Below, in pieces: positions 1-8,917 of a DNA stretch of 64,000 nucleotides. The notes under the pieces are model-generated. The model had not been told where the DNA came from and did no database searches. It worked only from the letters and a program-made list of their open reading frames with translations. The stretch covers positions 2,108,001-2,172,000 of the forward strand of contig BJHW01000001.1 in the NCBI GenBank assembly GCA_005405945.1, given 5' to 3'. Positions within the stretch are counted from its first letter, which is position 1. Each line of letters opens with the position of its first letter. Both the position numbers and the translations under genes were made by a program. The DNA is from Streptomyces violaceusniger. Lineage in GTDB: Bacteria > Actinomycetota > Actinomycetes > Streptomycetales > Streptomycetaceae.

Positions 1-1159
1 TATGGCGCAGGACGGGCGCGGCGCAGGAGATCGCCAGGCGTCCGGCGCCGTCGACGAGCGTCCACAGGGTCTGGGCGTCCGGGCCCTCGGCCCGGACCGT
101 GCGGCGGAGGGCGGCGAGCACGAGCGGGGTGTCGTACTGACCGCCGCGGCAGGAGAGCATCGCGGCCGCCGCGTCCCCGAGGGCGTCGGGGCGGTGGGCC
201 CAGACCCGGGCCCGGTCGAGGGCGGCGATACCGCGCATGCGTTCGAAGGAGGAGAGGGCCGCCTGGGAGACCAGCTGCGAGGCGTCCGGCTCGGTCACGG
301 CGGCCTCGATCAGATCGAGCACCTCGGGGTCGCCGGTCTCCGCGAGGTGCCGCAGCGCCGCGGCGCGGGCGGCGTCGGGGGCCGACGCGGCGGCGGCGAG
401 GAGTTCGGGCCGGTCCTCGGGACCGGCGACGGCGGCCAGACAGCGGGCGGCCGCGTCGGGGCGGTGGGCGTCCGGCTTCAGATCGTGTTCCCGCTGGGCC
501 CACAGCAGGATGTCGTGGACGCTCCAGCCGGGGCGCGGCCCCGAGGGCCGCAGCTGGCGCTGCCATCGGTCGAAGGCGCCGCGCTCGGCCGCCGCGCGCA
601 CCCGCGGCCCGTGGTCCGGATCGTCGGCCCACAGCCGCCAGGGCCGGGGTTCGTAGGCGCCGCGCACGACGGCGGCCAGTTCGGCGTCGCCGTCGGAGGT
701 CCGGGGGAAGCGGGCGAGGATCGCGGGCGCGAGGCCGCGCAGCCCGGTGTCGCCGTCGCGCAGGGCCAGCTCGTCGAGGGCCCATTCCCAGTTGCTGCCG
801 GCCGCGGCGTAGCGGCGCAGCAGCCGCAGCGCGTCGGACCTGCCGTAGGCGGCGAGGTGGCCGAGGACGGAGAGGGCGAGCCCGGTGCGCGCCTCGTCGT
901 CGTTGACCAGGTCGTCGGGGTGGAACAGATGCTGTTCGATCTCGTCGAGCCCGGCGTCGAGGTCCAGACAGAGCCTGGCGTAATAGAGCGAGCGGTTCTC
1001 GACCTGCCAGTCACGGCGGGGGTCGCGCAGCACACAGTGGTGCAGTGCCGCGAGCGCCTCGGCCCGCGGCGCGGCGAGGGCGTGCAGGGTCCCGTCGCCG
1101 CGGCCTCGCTGCAGGAGGCCGAGCAGGGTGCCGCTGGGCGCTATGTCTGGATCGAACAT
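1..1159 (-). CDS. HEAT-repeat-like protein, C-terminus beyond window
   Basis: Reading the minus strand from ATG at 1159 gives an uninterrupted frame to the window edge, about 386 residues. It is rich in alternating Leu/Ala/Asp/Arg helices such as LAAYGRSDALRLLRRYAAAG and RAAALRHLAETGDPEVLDLI. That pattern fits HEAT/Armadillo-like alpha-solenoid proteins, which are usually protein-binding scaffolds; no catalytic motif is visible. The ribosome binding site is weak. The C-terminus lies before base 1. The partner and function are unknown. The family call is from repeat periodicity only, but coding status is well supported by codon bias and the absence of stops. Confidence 0.7.
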   Translation of the reverse strand, partial: MFDPDIAPSGTLLGLLQRGRGDGTLHALAAPRAEALAALHHCVLRDPRRDWQVENRSLYYARLCLDLDAGLDEIEQHLFHPDDLVNDDEARTGLALSVLGHLAAYGRSDALRLLRRYAAAGSNWEWALDELALRDGDTGLRGLAPAILARFPRTSDGDAELAAVVRGAYEPRPWRLWADDPDHGPRVRAAAERGAFDRWQRQLRPSGPRPGWSVHDILLWAQREHDLKPDAHRPDAAARCLAAVAGPEDRPELLAAAASAPDAARAAALRHLAETGDPEVLDLIEAAVTEPDASQLVSQAALSSFERMRGIAALDRARVWAHRPDALGDAAAAMLSCRGGQYDTPLVLAALRRTVRAEGPDAQTLWTLVDGAGRLAISCAAPVLRH

Positions 1160-1472
1160 GAGGTCAGCATCCGGTGCGGGAGGTTCGCTGGCAACGGGAT
1201 TTCCATCGATCGGCATTCTTGCCGATGTCCTGCCGCCGTATGCCTGATGAACGGCGCGAGACTGAGGGACTCCCGAGCGCCGCAGCCTACCCGGAATCAC
1301 GCCCTCCGCCGATTCCCGCCCGACATGCCCCCGGAAGGCCATGGGCATATGCCACAAGCACCACCGGATCGGGTATTGCCAAACCGCTTACGGGATGTCG
1401 CAGCCTGTGCAAGAGTCGTTACCGGTCCCTCCCTCAAGACCCGGCCGCGCCGCGCCCGTATCGGAGAACGTC

Positions 1473-3001
1473 ATGCCGTCCCCCCGCTCCGCGGACCATC
1501 CCGCCGTATCGCCTCCCCAGCGTGAGACGGTGGACGCCCTCATCTCACAGACCCAGCGGCTCCGCGGCGGGCTCGACGCCGTCCGCCGTGACACCGCCGC
1601 GGACCTGGGCGGTACGGATGACGCGCAGGTGCGCTGGCAGCGCGCGCTGTGCGAGCTCGCCGTCCACCAGCTGGACGATCTGGGCCGGCATCTGGGCGAG
1701 CTGCGCGAGGGACTGCCCGCCGATGCCCCGAGACGGTCGAGCCCCCCGAGACGGTCGATCCCGCCGAGCCGGAGGCCGACGCGACGGCCGGGGCCCCGGC
1801 CGGGAGCGAGACCGACGGTCACCCTCCCACCGGCCGCGGTTCGCTGCTGAGCCGGGTCGGCAGCGCCGAGTGGAACCTCCTCACCGACGAGGTGACCTGG
1901 TCCGACGAGCTCTGCCGGATCTTTGGCCGCGACCCCGAGGACGGCGGGCTCACCCTCGACGAGCTGCCCTCCTGGGTCTTCTCCGAGGACCAGCCGATCC
2001 TGACCGCGATGGTCACGGACTGCCTGGTGGACGGAAAGCCCATCGACGCCGAGTTCCGGATCGTGCGCGCGGACGAGGTGGTGCGCACCATCCATATGGC
2101 GGGCGAGCCCGTGCTCGACACCGACGGCAGCACCGCCTCCATGTGGGCCGTGCTCCGGGACGTGAGCGAGCTGCGCCGCAGCGAGCGGGCGGTGCGCGAG
2201 AGCCGGGACACGCTGCGCCACCAGCGGCGGATCGCCCGGACCGAGCGCCGGCTGGCGGTGGAGGTGCAGGAGGCCGTGCTGCCGCCGTGGCGCGGCTCCC
2301 TCCGGCTCCCGGCCCGTGACGGCTTCCCCGGCGCCGGCCCGGCGGCCGACGGCGCCGCCCTCGACCTCGCCGCCCACTACCTCCCCTCCGAGTCCAGCGC
2401 CCAGATCGGCGGCGACTGGTACGACGCGCTCGAACTCCCCGAGGGCCACACCCTGCTGAGCGTCGGCGGCCTCACCGGCCACGGTGTGACCGCCACCTGC
2501 GGTATGGCCATGCTGCTGGGCGCCGTGCGCGGCATGGCGGTGGCCGGGATCGAGCCGGGCGCGCTGATGGGGCGGCTCAACCAGTTGCTCGCCGTCTCCT
2601 CCCAGCCCGCGCTGGTCGGCGCCGTCTGCGGGCGGTACGACCCGCGCACCCGCACCCTGGTGTGGGCCCAGGCCGGACACCCCGCCCCGCTGCTGTTCCG
2701 CGACGGGACGGGGCGCCCGCTGCGCTCTCCCGACGGCGTGCTGCTGGGCGCCACGACGGGCGCCGCCTACACCCAGTACGAGGAGCGGCTGGAGCCGGGC
2801 GATCTGCTGGTGCTGCACACCGGACGGCTCGCCCGGGACACCGAGGGCGCCACCGAGCGGCTGCTCGCGCTCGCGCCACGGCTGACCGCCGCCCACGGCG
2901 CACAGGAGTGCGTACGGACGGTGGCCGAGGCGTTCGGCGACGAGCCGCGCGGGCACGACGCCTGTGTGCTGATCGCCAAGGTCACCGGCGCCCGCGCATG
3001 A
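1473..3001 (+). CDS. PAS-SpoIIE (PP2C-like) phosphatase-family protein, apparent frameshift
   Basis: The start is ATG 1473, with GGAG 7 bases upstream. The N-terminal helical region (residues 1-85) is in frame 3. The rest, from about residue 86, is in frame 2. Adding one C to the CCCC run at 1726-1729 joins them into a 509-residue protein. A PAS-like domain covers roughly residues 130-230 and a SpoIIE/PP2C domain residues 270-505. The family dephosphorylates anti-anti-sigma factors. Here GGDWYD is kept, but the usual VGDV-GHG reads VGGLTGHG, YTDG reads HTGR, and the final DD reads HD, so metal binding may be lost. It may be a pseudo-phosphatase. Convergent with the XRE regulator. Confidence 0.8.
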
Positions 3002-3027
3002 CAGGGTCACCGGCGCCCGCGCATGAC
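2980..3027. repeat. 23-bp direct repeat across the SpoIIE gene stop
   Basis: The 23 bases at 2980-3002 recur exactly at 3005-3027, separated by two bases. The first copy contains the last codons and the stop of the SpoIIE-family gene. This looks like a local slippage duplication. Confidence 0.85.
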
Positions 3028-3089
3028 GCGGCACCCCGCGTCGGCGTGGCGCGGTGAACGGCCCCTCATAAGGCCTCGGCTCCCCATGA

Positions 3090-3159
3090 GGCGTTGACCC
3101 CGCGTAAGGCATCGGCCCTTCGTGTGGCGTTGACCCCGCGTAAGGCGTTGACCCCGCGT
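3090..3159. repeat. three copies of a 16-bp repeat
   Basis: GGCGTTGACCCCGCGT occurs exactly at 3090-3105, 3126-3141 and 3144-3159, in the spacer between two convergent genes. No function is evident. Confidence 0.85.
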
Positions 3160-3200
3160 GCTGCCCCTCGTCATGCCCTTCGTGCGGCGTGCCCCGGCCG

Positions 3201-4708
3201 CTAGACGGCCGCGCTCTTGGCGATGGAGCCGGTCCCTTTCAGCCCCGTGCCGCCCTTCCCCGCGCCTCCCTTCGGCATCACCTGCTGGATCTCCTCGCGC
3301 AGCTCCCGGATGGCCGGTGAGGTGCTGTACCGACCGGTGAGCCGGTACATCTCGCGCAGCCGGTCCCAGGTGCGGTGCGAGGAGTTCTGCTCGATCGTCA
3401 GCAGCGCCATCCGGGCATGGCGCTCGGCCTGCTCGGGATCGTCGCCGATGAAACAGGCCGAGGCGATGGAGATGTGGTCGAAGATCTGGGACCGCTGGCG
3501 CCCGCCCTCCCGCATCCGCAGCGCCTTCTTGGCATGGCTCTGCGCGATCCCCGCCGCCCCCGGCTCGTGCTCGGCGAGCGTGCGGTAGACCAGCCCCTGC
3601 ATCCCGTGCAGATCGGCCTCGTTGAACAGCTGCATCCAGCTCGGCGCCGGCCCGTCGTCCCGGTCCGAGACGAACAGCTCCTCCGCCTCGCCCAGGGCGC
3701 GCCGGACCGCCTGGCCATGGCCCTTGGACGCCTGCGCCCATGCCTCGATGGTGCAGAACATGGACCGGGTGCGCGGCAGCGCCGCCTCGCCCGCACCGGA
3801 CTTGGCCAGTCTCATCAGCTCCAGGGCGTCGTCCGGGCGGCCGAGGTGCACCATCTGCCTGGCGGCCCGGGAGAGCGCCTCGCTCGCCCGGGGCCGGTCG
3901 CCGCCCTCGCGGGCCGCGTGCGCGGCGATGACGAAGTACTTCTGGGCGGTCGGCTCCAGGCCGACGTCATGGGACATCCAGCCGGCGAGGACGGCCAGAT
4001 TGGCCGCCACCCCCACAGTCTGCGCTGCAGGTGCTCGGGATGGCGATAGGCGAGCATGCCGCCCACCTCGTTGAGCTGGCCCACCACGGCCTTGCGCTGG
4101 AGCCCGCCGCCGCGGGCCGCGTCCCAGGCGCGGAAGACCTCGACCGAGGTCTCCAGGGCGTCGATCTCCTGGGAGCCCACGGGGGCGGCCTCGTAGCGGT
4201 CGAAGCCCACGGGCTCGACGGAGAGGGGATTGTCGGTACGGGGCGCGTCGGTGGCGAGGGTTGGGTCGGAGAGCAGAAAGTCGCTCATGGCACCGGTGAT
4301 GGCGGATCCCGCGGCGAGCGCGGCACCCGCACCCACCAAGCCGCGTCGGTTGAACATAAGGTCCATTCCCGTGAATTCGGTGAGGACCGCGGCCGTGGAC
4401 TCGGGCGGCCAGAGCAGCCCGTCGCCGGACTGCCCCTTTCCCGCGCGCCCCCCTCGTCCGAACCCGAGATCCTCAGTGGTCACGACTCGACCGAGGCGCT
4501 CGGTGAACAGGGCCGCCAGCACCTTGGGCACGGGATCGCGCGGCGTCTCGCCGGTGTCGATCCAACGCCGCACCCGCGAGGTGTCGGTCGCCAGCTGCGG
4601 ATGGCCCATGGCCGCCGCCTTCCGGTTCACGAGCCTCGCGAGCTCCCCCTTGGACCAGCCGGCGAGGCCGAACAGGTCCGCAAGACGGGTGTTGGGTTCC
4701 CTCGTCAC
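3201..4708 (-). CDS. XRE-type HTH/TPR regulator, apparent frameshift
   Basis: The start is ATG 4708. The first part carries an HTH-like region (LADLFGLAGWSKGELARLVN) and a conserved RRWIDTGETPRDPVP segment. A GAGAALAAGSA hydrophobic stretch follows near residue 130, then TPR-like helices (AAHAAREGGDRPRASEALS, ALELMRLAKSG, AERHARMALLTIEQ). The frame breaks at the CCCCC run at 4010-4014; one added base gives a 502-residue protein. The architecture resembles the NsdA-like Streptomyces regulators that affect differentiation and antibiotic production; that link is from memory of the family, not from a search. Divergent from the phosphotransferase gene at 4956. Confidence 0.75.
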
Positions 4709-4771
4709 GTCAAGCCCCCAGGTTCCTCGGCTGACTTGACAGTAACGGTCCCGTCACGAGCCGTGCGACTA

Positions 4772-4800
4772 TTCGCCAGGGTTCGCCAGGGTCCGCCAGA
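4772..4800. promoter_or_regulatory. 10-bp tandem repeat, possible operator
   Basis: TTCGCCAGGG occurs twice in tandem (4772-4781 and 4782-4791), followed by the near copy TCCGCCAGA. The repeats sit one helical turn apart in the divergent promoter region between the XRE regulator and the phosphotransferase gene. That spacing would suit cooperative protein binding, but this is inference. Confidence 0.4.
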
Positions 4801-4955
4801 TGGTGTGCCACCCGCACAGGGGTGTGATGTAGGAGTGCGTTACCCGGCCCGGTGGCGGCTCGAGTTCGACCGAACCGCATTCCCCAGGGTGCGGCCCCGC
4901 CCCGGGGCCGGGTGCGTACGCAATTCGTCGGCACACGAAGGGATCTGTCTCGCCC

Positions 4956-6059
4956 ATGTACGCAGCATCGTCCTCCGTGTCCGTCCCGCCCCGGCCGTAC
5001 CGGCGGCAGCTGCCCGGCAATGGGCCGTACCTCGATCCCGCCCCCGGCGGCCGGGCCCGGCGGACCGCCGCCCTCGGCCCCGTGCCGCCACGCGGGAGAC
5101 TCGACTTGTCCGGTCCACAGGGTGCGCAGCTGCGCACCGCGATCACCTCGGTCCACCGCATCTGCCCGGAGTTCAACCCGGTGCAGGTGCTGCGGCGCAG
5201 CGGACGGTCCGTGCTCCTGATCGGGGCGACCGGGCGCAGCACGGCGGTGGCCAAGTGCCTGCTGGACCACTCCCCCGCGTGGGCCGAGCGGTTCCGCCGG
5301 GAAATAGCGATGTACCGGGCGTTCGTCCGCCAGCGCCCGCCGGTGCGGGTGCCCCGGCTGATCGCCGCGGACCCGGACAACTGCGCGCTGGTCATCGAGC
5401 GGATGCCCGGGCGGATCGCGGCCGCGCAGCGCCACCCCACCGAGCCCCCGCCCCGTGCCGATCTGGGCGCGGTGCTGGGTGCCATCCGCCGGGTCAACCA
5501 GTGGCGGCCGCCCGCCGATCTGTTCGACGCCCCCATCGACTACGCCGCCCGGCTGGCCCGCTATCACGAGCTCGGGCTGCTGACCGACCGGGACATGGGC
5601 GATCTGCAGAAGCTGCTGCGCGGCGTCTCACACGCCTGCGGGCGGCAGACCCCGGCGCAGTTCTGCCACGGCGACGCCCTGTTGAACAACGTCCTGCTGT
5701 CCCCCGCGGGCCCGGTGCTCCTCGACTGGGACCACGCGGGCTGGTACCTGCCCGGCTATGACCTGGCCACGCTGTGGACGGTGCTGGGCGACGCCCCCGT
5801 CACCCGGCGCCAGATCAGCCAGTTGGCGCAGGCCGCGGGCCCGGCCGCGCGGGACTCCTTCCTGGTGAATCTGATGCTGGTGCTGACGCGGGAGATCCGG
5901 CAGTACGAGACCGCGGTGCAGCGCACCATGCACGACCCCGCCCCCGTGGTGCCGGGCGCGGTGCCGGCCGGTGAGGAGCAGCGGCTGCTGCTGCGCCGGC
6001 TGCACGACGACTGCGCGCTGGCCCGGCGCGCGGTGCGGGCGGCGGTCGGCACCCGCTGA
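4956..6059 (+). CDS. aminoglycoside-phosphotransferase-family (APH) kinase
   Basis: 367 residues. The kinase-like core is clear: AVAKCLLD supplies the ATP-site Lys near residue 95. [11 protein letters not shown] near residue 235 is the Brenner/catalytic loop, and LLDWDHAGW near residue 252 supplies the metal-binding Asp. The N-terminal 60 residues are Pro/Gly/Arg-rich and probably disordered, so the real start could lie further downstream. Members phosphorylate small molecules such as aminoglycosides, choline or sugars, and the substrate cannot be read from sequence. No resistance-cluster genes flank it, so a housekeeping small-molecule kinase is as likely as a resistance enzyme. Confidence 0.75.
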   Translation: MYAASSSVSVPPRPYRRQLPGNGPYLDPAPGGRARRTAALGPVPPRGRLDLSGPQGAQLRTAITSVHRICPEFNPVQVLRRSGRSVLLIGATGRSTAVAKCLLDHSPAWAERFRREIAMYRAFVRQRPPVRVPRLIAADPDNCALVIERMPGRIAAAQRHPTEPPPRADLGAVLGAIRRVNQWRPPADLFDAPIDYAARLARYHELGLLTDRDMGDLQKLLRGVSHACGRQTPAQFCHGDALLNNVLLSPAGPVLLDWDHAGWYLPGYDLATLWTVLGDAPVTRRQISQLAQAAGPAARDSFLVNLMLVLTREIRQYETAVQRTMHDPAPVVPGAVPAGEEQRLLLRRLHDDCALARRAVRAAVGTR

Positions 6060-6083
6060 GCGGAGGCGGAGTGGCGGCCGCCC

Positions 6084-6115
6084 GGCGCGTCACCGGTCTG
6101 GACCGGTGACGCGCC
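6084..6115 (+). terminator. hairpin terminator after the APH gene
   Basis: A perfect 14-bp stem (GGCGCGTCACCGGT with its complement) closes a 4-base loop, 25 bases after the stop at 6059. There is no U-tract, as is common for Streptomyces terminators. Confidence 0.75.
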
Positions 6116-6227
6116 GCAGGCGGGCGACCATGCGAACGTCCGTCCGGGTGACGGCGATTGACGCCACGCCTGGCAGCGCATATCTCTAAGTGGCTCGGCT
6201 CGGCCCGGCCCGCTTGAGGAGGCTGCA

Positions 6228-8252
6228 ATGCCAGGATCCGCACAGGACAGCGCCCACGACGCGAACAGAGCCCCGTCCGGTCCCACCCGGAGAACCACGC
6301 TACGCACCGCGGGAGCCGCGGCGTCCGCCGCCCTTCTGCTCCCGCTGGTCTCCGCCACCCCCGCCGCTCATGCCGACCAGCGGCGGGCCGATGGACCTGG
6401 TGCCGACGGCGGCGCCCTGCAGCGCGCCTTCGCGGCCGCTGCCGCCGAGTACGGCGTTCCGCTGAGCGTGCTCCTGGGCGTGTCGTATCTCCAGTCGCGC
6501 TGGGACGGCCACGGTGGCGCGCCCAGCGTCACCGGCGGCTACGGCCCCATGCACCTCACCGACGCCCACACCGCGCTGCTCACCGCCCCGCACCACAGCC
6601 GGGGCACCGAGGACGCGCGCGGCGATCTCGCCCGGCCGCTGAGGGTGCCCAAGGCCACCGTTCCCCAGCCCCGGCAACTGCCCGCCCGGCTGCGCACCCT
6701 CAGCCGCGCCGCGGACCTCACCGGGCTGTCCGCGGAGGCGCTGCGCGGCGACGAGAGCGCCAACGTGCGCGGTGGCGCGGCCCTGCTGGCCGCCACGCAG
6801 AAGCGGCTCGGGCTGCCCTCGAGCGAGGACCCCGCCGACTGGTACGCGGCGGTGGCGGCCTACTCCGGCGCCGATGACGCCGCGGCCGCGGCCTTCTTCG
6901 CCGACGAGGTGTACGGGGTGATCCGCGGCGGTGCCGCGCGGACGACCGCCGACGGCGAGCGGGTCTCTCTCGACGCGGCGCCCGACGTCGCCCCGGACAC
7001 CCGGCAGCTGCGCACGCTCGGTCTGCCGTCCCGGGCGCGGGATCCGCGGGTCGAGGCCCCCGAGGACGTCTCCTGCGAGTGGATCCCGGCGCCCTACGAG
7101 GAGTTCGGGGAGGGCGACTACGGCAACCACGACCTGGGCGACCGCCCCTCCTCGCAGTCCATCGACTACATCGTCATCCATGACACCGAGGGCTCCTGGG
7201 ACACCACCATCAAGCTGGTCCAGGACCCCACCTATGTGTCCTGGCAGTACACCCTGCGCTCCTCCGACGGGCATATCGCCCAGCACGTGCCGCTCAAGGA
7301 CGTCGCCTGGCACGCGGGCAACTGGTACGTCAACGCCAAGTCCATCGGCCTGGAGCACGAGGGGTTCCTGACCGCCCCGGACGCCTGGTACACGGAGGCG
7401 ATGTACCGCTCCTCTGCGCGGCTGGTGCGCTACCTCGCCGAGCGGTTCGACATCCCCCTGGACCGCCAGCACATCCTGGGCCATGACAATGTGCCGGGCA
7501 CCACCGCCTCCACCATCAAGGGCATGCACACCGACCCCGGCCCCTACTGGGACTGGGCGCACTACTTCACCCTGCTCGGCGCGCCCTTCCGGCGCACCGC
7601 GGGCTCCTCCGGCGGCCTGGTCACCATCCGCCCCGACTACGACGCCAACCGGCCCGTCTACACCGACTGCGAGACGGCGGGCCAGGCGTGCGCCCCGCAC
7701 GGCTCGGCCGCGGTGCGGCTGCACACCGCGCCGAGCGCGGACTCCCCGCTGGTCAAGGACATCGGGCTGCGCCCGGACGGCTCGGATTCGACGACCGGGG
7801 TGAATGACACCGGTGCCCGCGCCACCACCGGGCAGCAGTTCGCGGTCGCGGGGCTCGAGGGCGACTGGACGGCGATCTGGTACCTGGGCCAGCGGGCCTG
7901 GTTCCAGAACCCCAAGCGGCGGCCCACGGCGGTGAGCGCCAAGGGGCTCGTGGTGACGCCCAAGGCCGGGGCGGCGGAGGTTCCGGTGTACGGCCGCGCC
8001 TACCCGGAGAAGGAGGCGTATCCGGAGGGCGTGCCGGTGCAGGCGGTCTCGCCGCTGCCGTACAAGCTGCTCGCCGGGCAGTCCTATCCGCTGGGGCTGA
8101 GGACGCGGGGCGAGTATCTGTGGGCGACCACCTTCGATCCGGCCGGTCACAAGGTGGTGCGCGGCCAGGACGTGTACTACCAGATCCAGTTCGGGCACCG
8201 GGTGGCGTTCGTCCGGGCCGCCGATGTGACGGTCCGGCGCTCGGGGAAGTGA
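6228..8252 (+). CDS. secreted N-acetylmuramoyl-L-alanine amidase with lysozyme-like N-domain
   Basis: 674 residues with AGGAGG 5 bases before the ATG. A twin-arginine-type export signal (TRRTTLR, then an Ala/Leu core ending AHA near residue 49) sends it out of the cell. Residues 63-230 resemble a transglycosylase/lysozyme-like fold (GVSYLQSRWDGHGG, GGYGPMHL), but the usual catalytic Glu of the ESRW motif is Gln89. The Amidase_2/PGRP-type domain covers about residues 305-445, with likely zinc ligands in IVIHDTEGSW, ILGHDN and MHTDPGP. It would cleave the MurNAc-L-Ala bond of peptidoglycan. The C-terminal 220 residues look like SH3-type binding modules. Role in wall remodelling is inferred. Confidence 0.85.
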   Translation: MPGSAQDSAHDANRAPSGPTRRTTLRTAGAAASAALLLPLVSATPAAHADQRRADGPGADGGALQRAFAAAAAEYGVPLSVLLGVSYLQSRWDGHGGAPSVTGGYGPMHLTDAHTALLTAPHHSRGTEDARGDLARPLRVPKATVPQPRQLPARLRTLSRAADLTGLSAEALRGDESANVRGGAALLAATQKRLGLPSSEDPADWYAAVAAYSGADDAAAAAFFADEVYGVIRGGAARTTADGERVSLDAAPDVAPDTRQLRTLGLPSRARDPRVEAPEDVSCEWIPAPYEEFGEGDYGNHDLGDRPSSQSIDYIVIHDTEGSWDTTIKLVQDPTYVSWQYTLRSSDGHIAQHVPLKDVAWHAGNWYVNAKSIGLEHEGFLTAPDAWYTEAMYRSSARLVRYLAERFDIPLDRQHILGHDNVPGTTASTIKGMHTDPGPYWDWAHYFTLLGAPFRRTAGSSGGLVTIRPDYDANRPVYTDCETAGQACAPHGSAAVRLHTAPSADSPLVKDIGLRPDGSDSTTGVNDTGARATTGQQFAVAGLEGDWTAIWYLGQRAWFQNPKRRPTAVSAKGLVVTPKAGAAEVPVYGRAYPEKEAYPEGVPVQAVSPLPYKLLAGQSYPLGLRTRGEYLWATTFDPAGHKVVRGQDVYYQIQFGHRVAFVRAADVTVRRSGK

Positions 8253-8290
8253 GATCGACGGGCCGTCAGCCCGCCGCATGACGGACGGCA

Positions 8291-8327
8291 GGGGCCGTGA
8301 GCGACCGTACGGGCGTCTCACGGCCCC
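8291..8327. terminator. bidirectional hairpin between convergent genes
   Basis: An 11-bp perfect stem (GGGGCCGTGAG with its complement) spans a 15-base loop between the ends of the amidase gene (+) and the hypothetical gene (-), so it could serve both. Confidence 0.65.
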
Positions 8328-8355
8328 CGGCGAAGGTCTCTCGGCGCTGCTTCTC

Positions 8356-8856
8356 TCAGCGCTGCTGGAACATCTCCGCGGGCAGCGGCTTGAGCAGCCG
8401 GTACAGATCGTCGGTGATCGGCCGGTCCCAGCTGGCGATGGTGACGAGCACGCCGTCGCTGCGGTCGAACTGGGCGCAGGAGATCCGGCCCTCGGAGAGC
8501 TTGATCCGGCGGACGATGAGCAGATTGTCCTCGTGCATGACCGGGCTGTCCTCGGTGTCCACCACCTGCACCGGCTCGTCGTTCCCCAGCGCCGCCAGCA
8601 GCTGGGTCACCTCGAACGGCGGCTGGCCCTCGGCCACCTCGCGGGCCGGGGAGCCCTCGGGCAGATTGCCGATGATCATCGCCGGGCCGCGGCCGCCGAA
8701 CAGGTCGTAGCGCAGGAAGACGCCCTGGCAGGTGCCGTCCGGAGCGGGCAGCAGTCCCGCACCAAGATCGCCGGGCCAGTCTCCCGGGTCCATGGCGAGG
8801 ACGTCGAAGTCCGGCCCGGTGGGCGTGGCGGCGCTGCGGCGGCGGAGGAAGGACAT
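8356..8856 (-). CDS. conserved hypothetical protein (about 166 aa)
   Basis: ATG 8856 (MSFLRRRSA) is preferred over the longer frame, whose extra N-terminus has unnatural composition. The protein is acidic and soluble, with no signal peptide, membrane segment or recognised catalytic motif. The sequence has a mixed alpha/beta pattern (VLVTIASWDRPITDDLYRLL) and ends in MFQQR. It lies 61 bases downstream of the LuxR-type regulator on the same strand, and the two could be cotranscribed. Function unknown. Confidence 0.65.
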   Translation of the reverse strand: MSFLRRRSAATPTGPDFDVLAMDPGDWPGDLGAGLLPAPDGTCQGVFLRYDLFGGRGPAMIIGNLPEGSPAREVAEGQPPFEVTQLLAALGNDEPVQVVDTEDSPVMHEDNLLIVRRIKLSEGRISCAQFDRSDGVLVTIASWDRPITDDLYRLLKPLPAEMFQQR

Positions 8857-8917
8857 GCCGACATGGTACGTGGCCGCGCGCCGGTTGCCGTGCCGGGGAG
8901 CGGCCGGGCCGCACCCC

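Noticed and set aside
2..1525. 507-residue plus-strand frame at the window start
   Set aside because: It is the antisense shadow of the HEAT-repeat-like gene on the minus strand; its composition (Gly/Arg/Val rich, no motif) is typical of such shadows in high-GC DNA.
1649..3001. Independent gene starting at ATG 1649 for the PAS-SpoIIE protein
   Set aside because: The first 27 residues are a shadow-like Arg/Pro/Ala stretch, and the start lacks a ribosome binding site, while a one-base repair at 1726-1729 gives a natural start at 1473.
3007..3741. Minus-strand frame ending in TRGQR repeats
   Set aside because: It overlaps the XRE/TPR gene in another frame, and its repetitive tail comes from the non-coding 16-bp repeats at 3090-3159.
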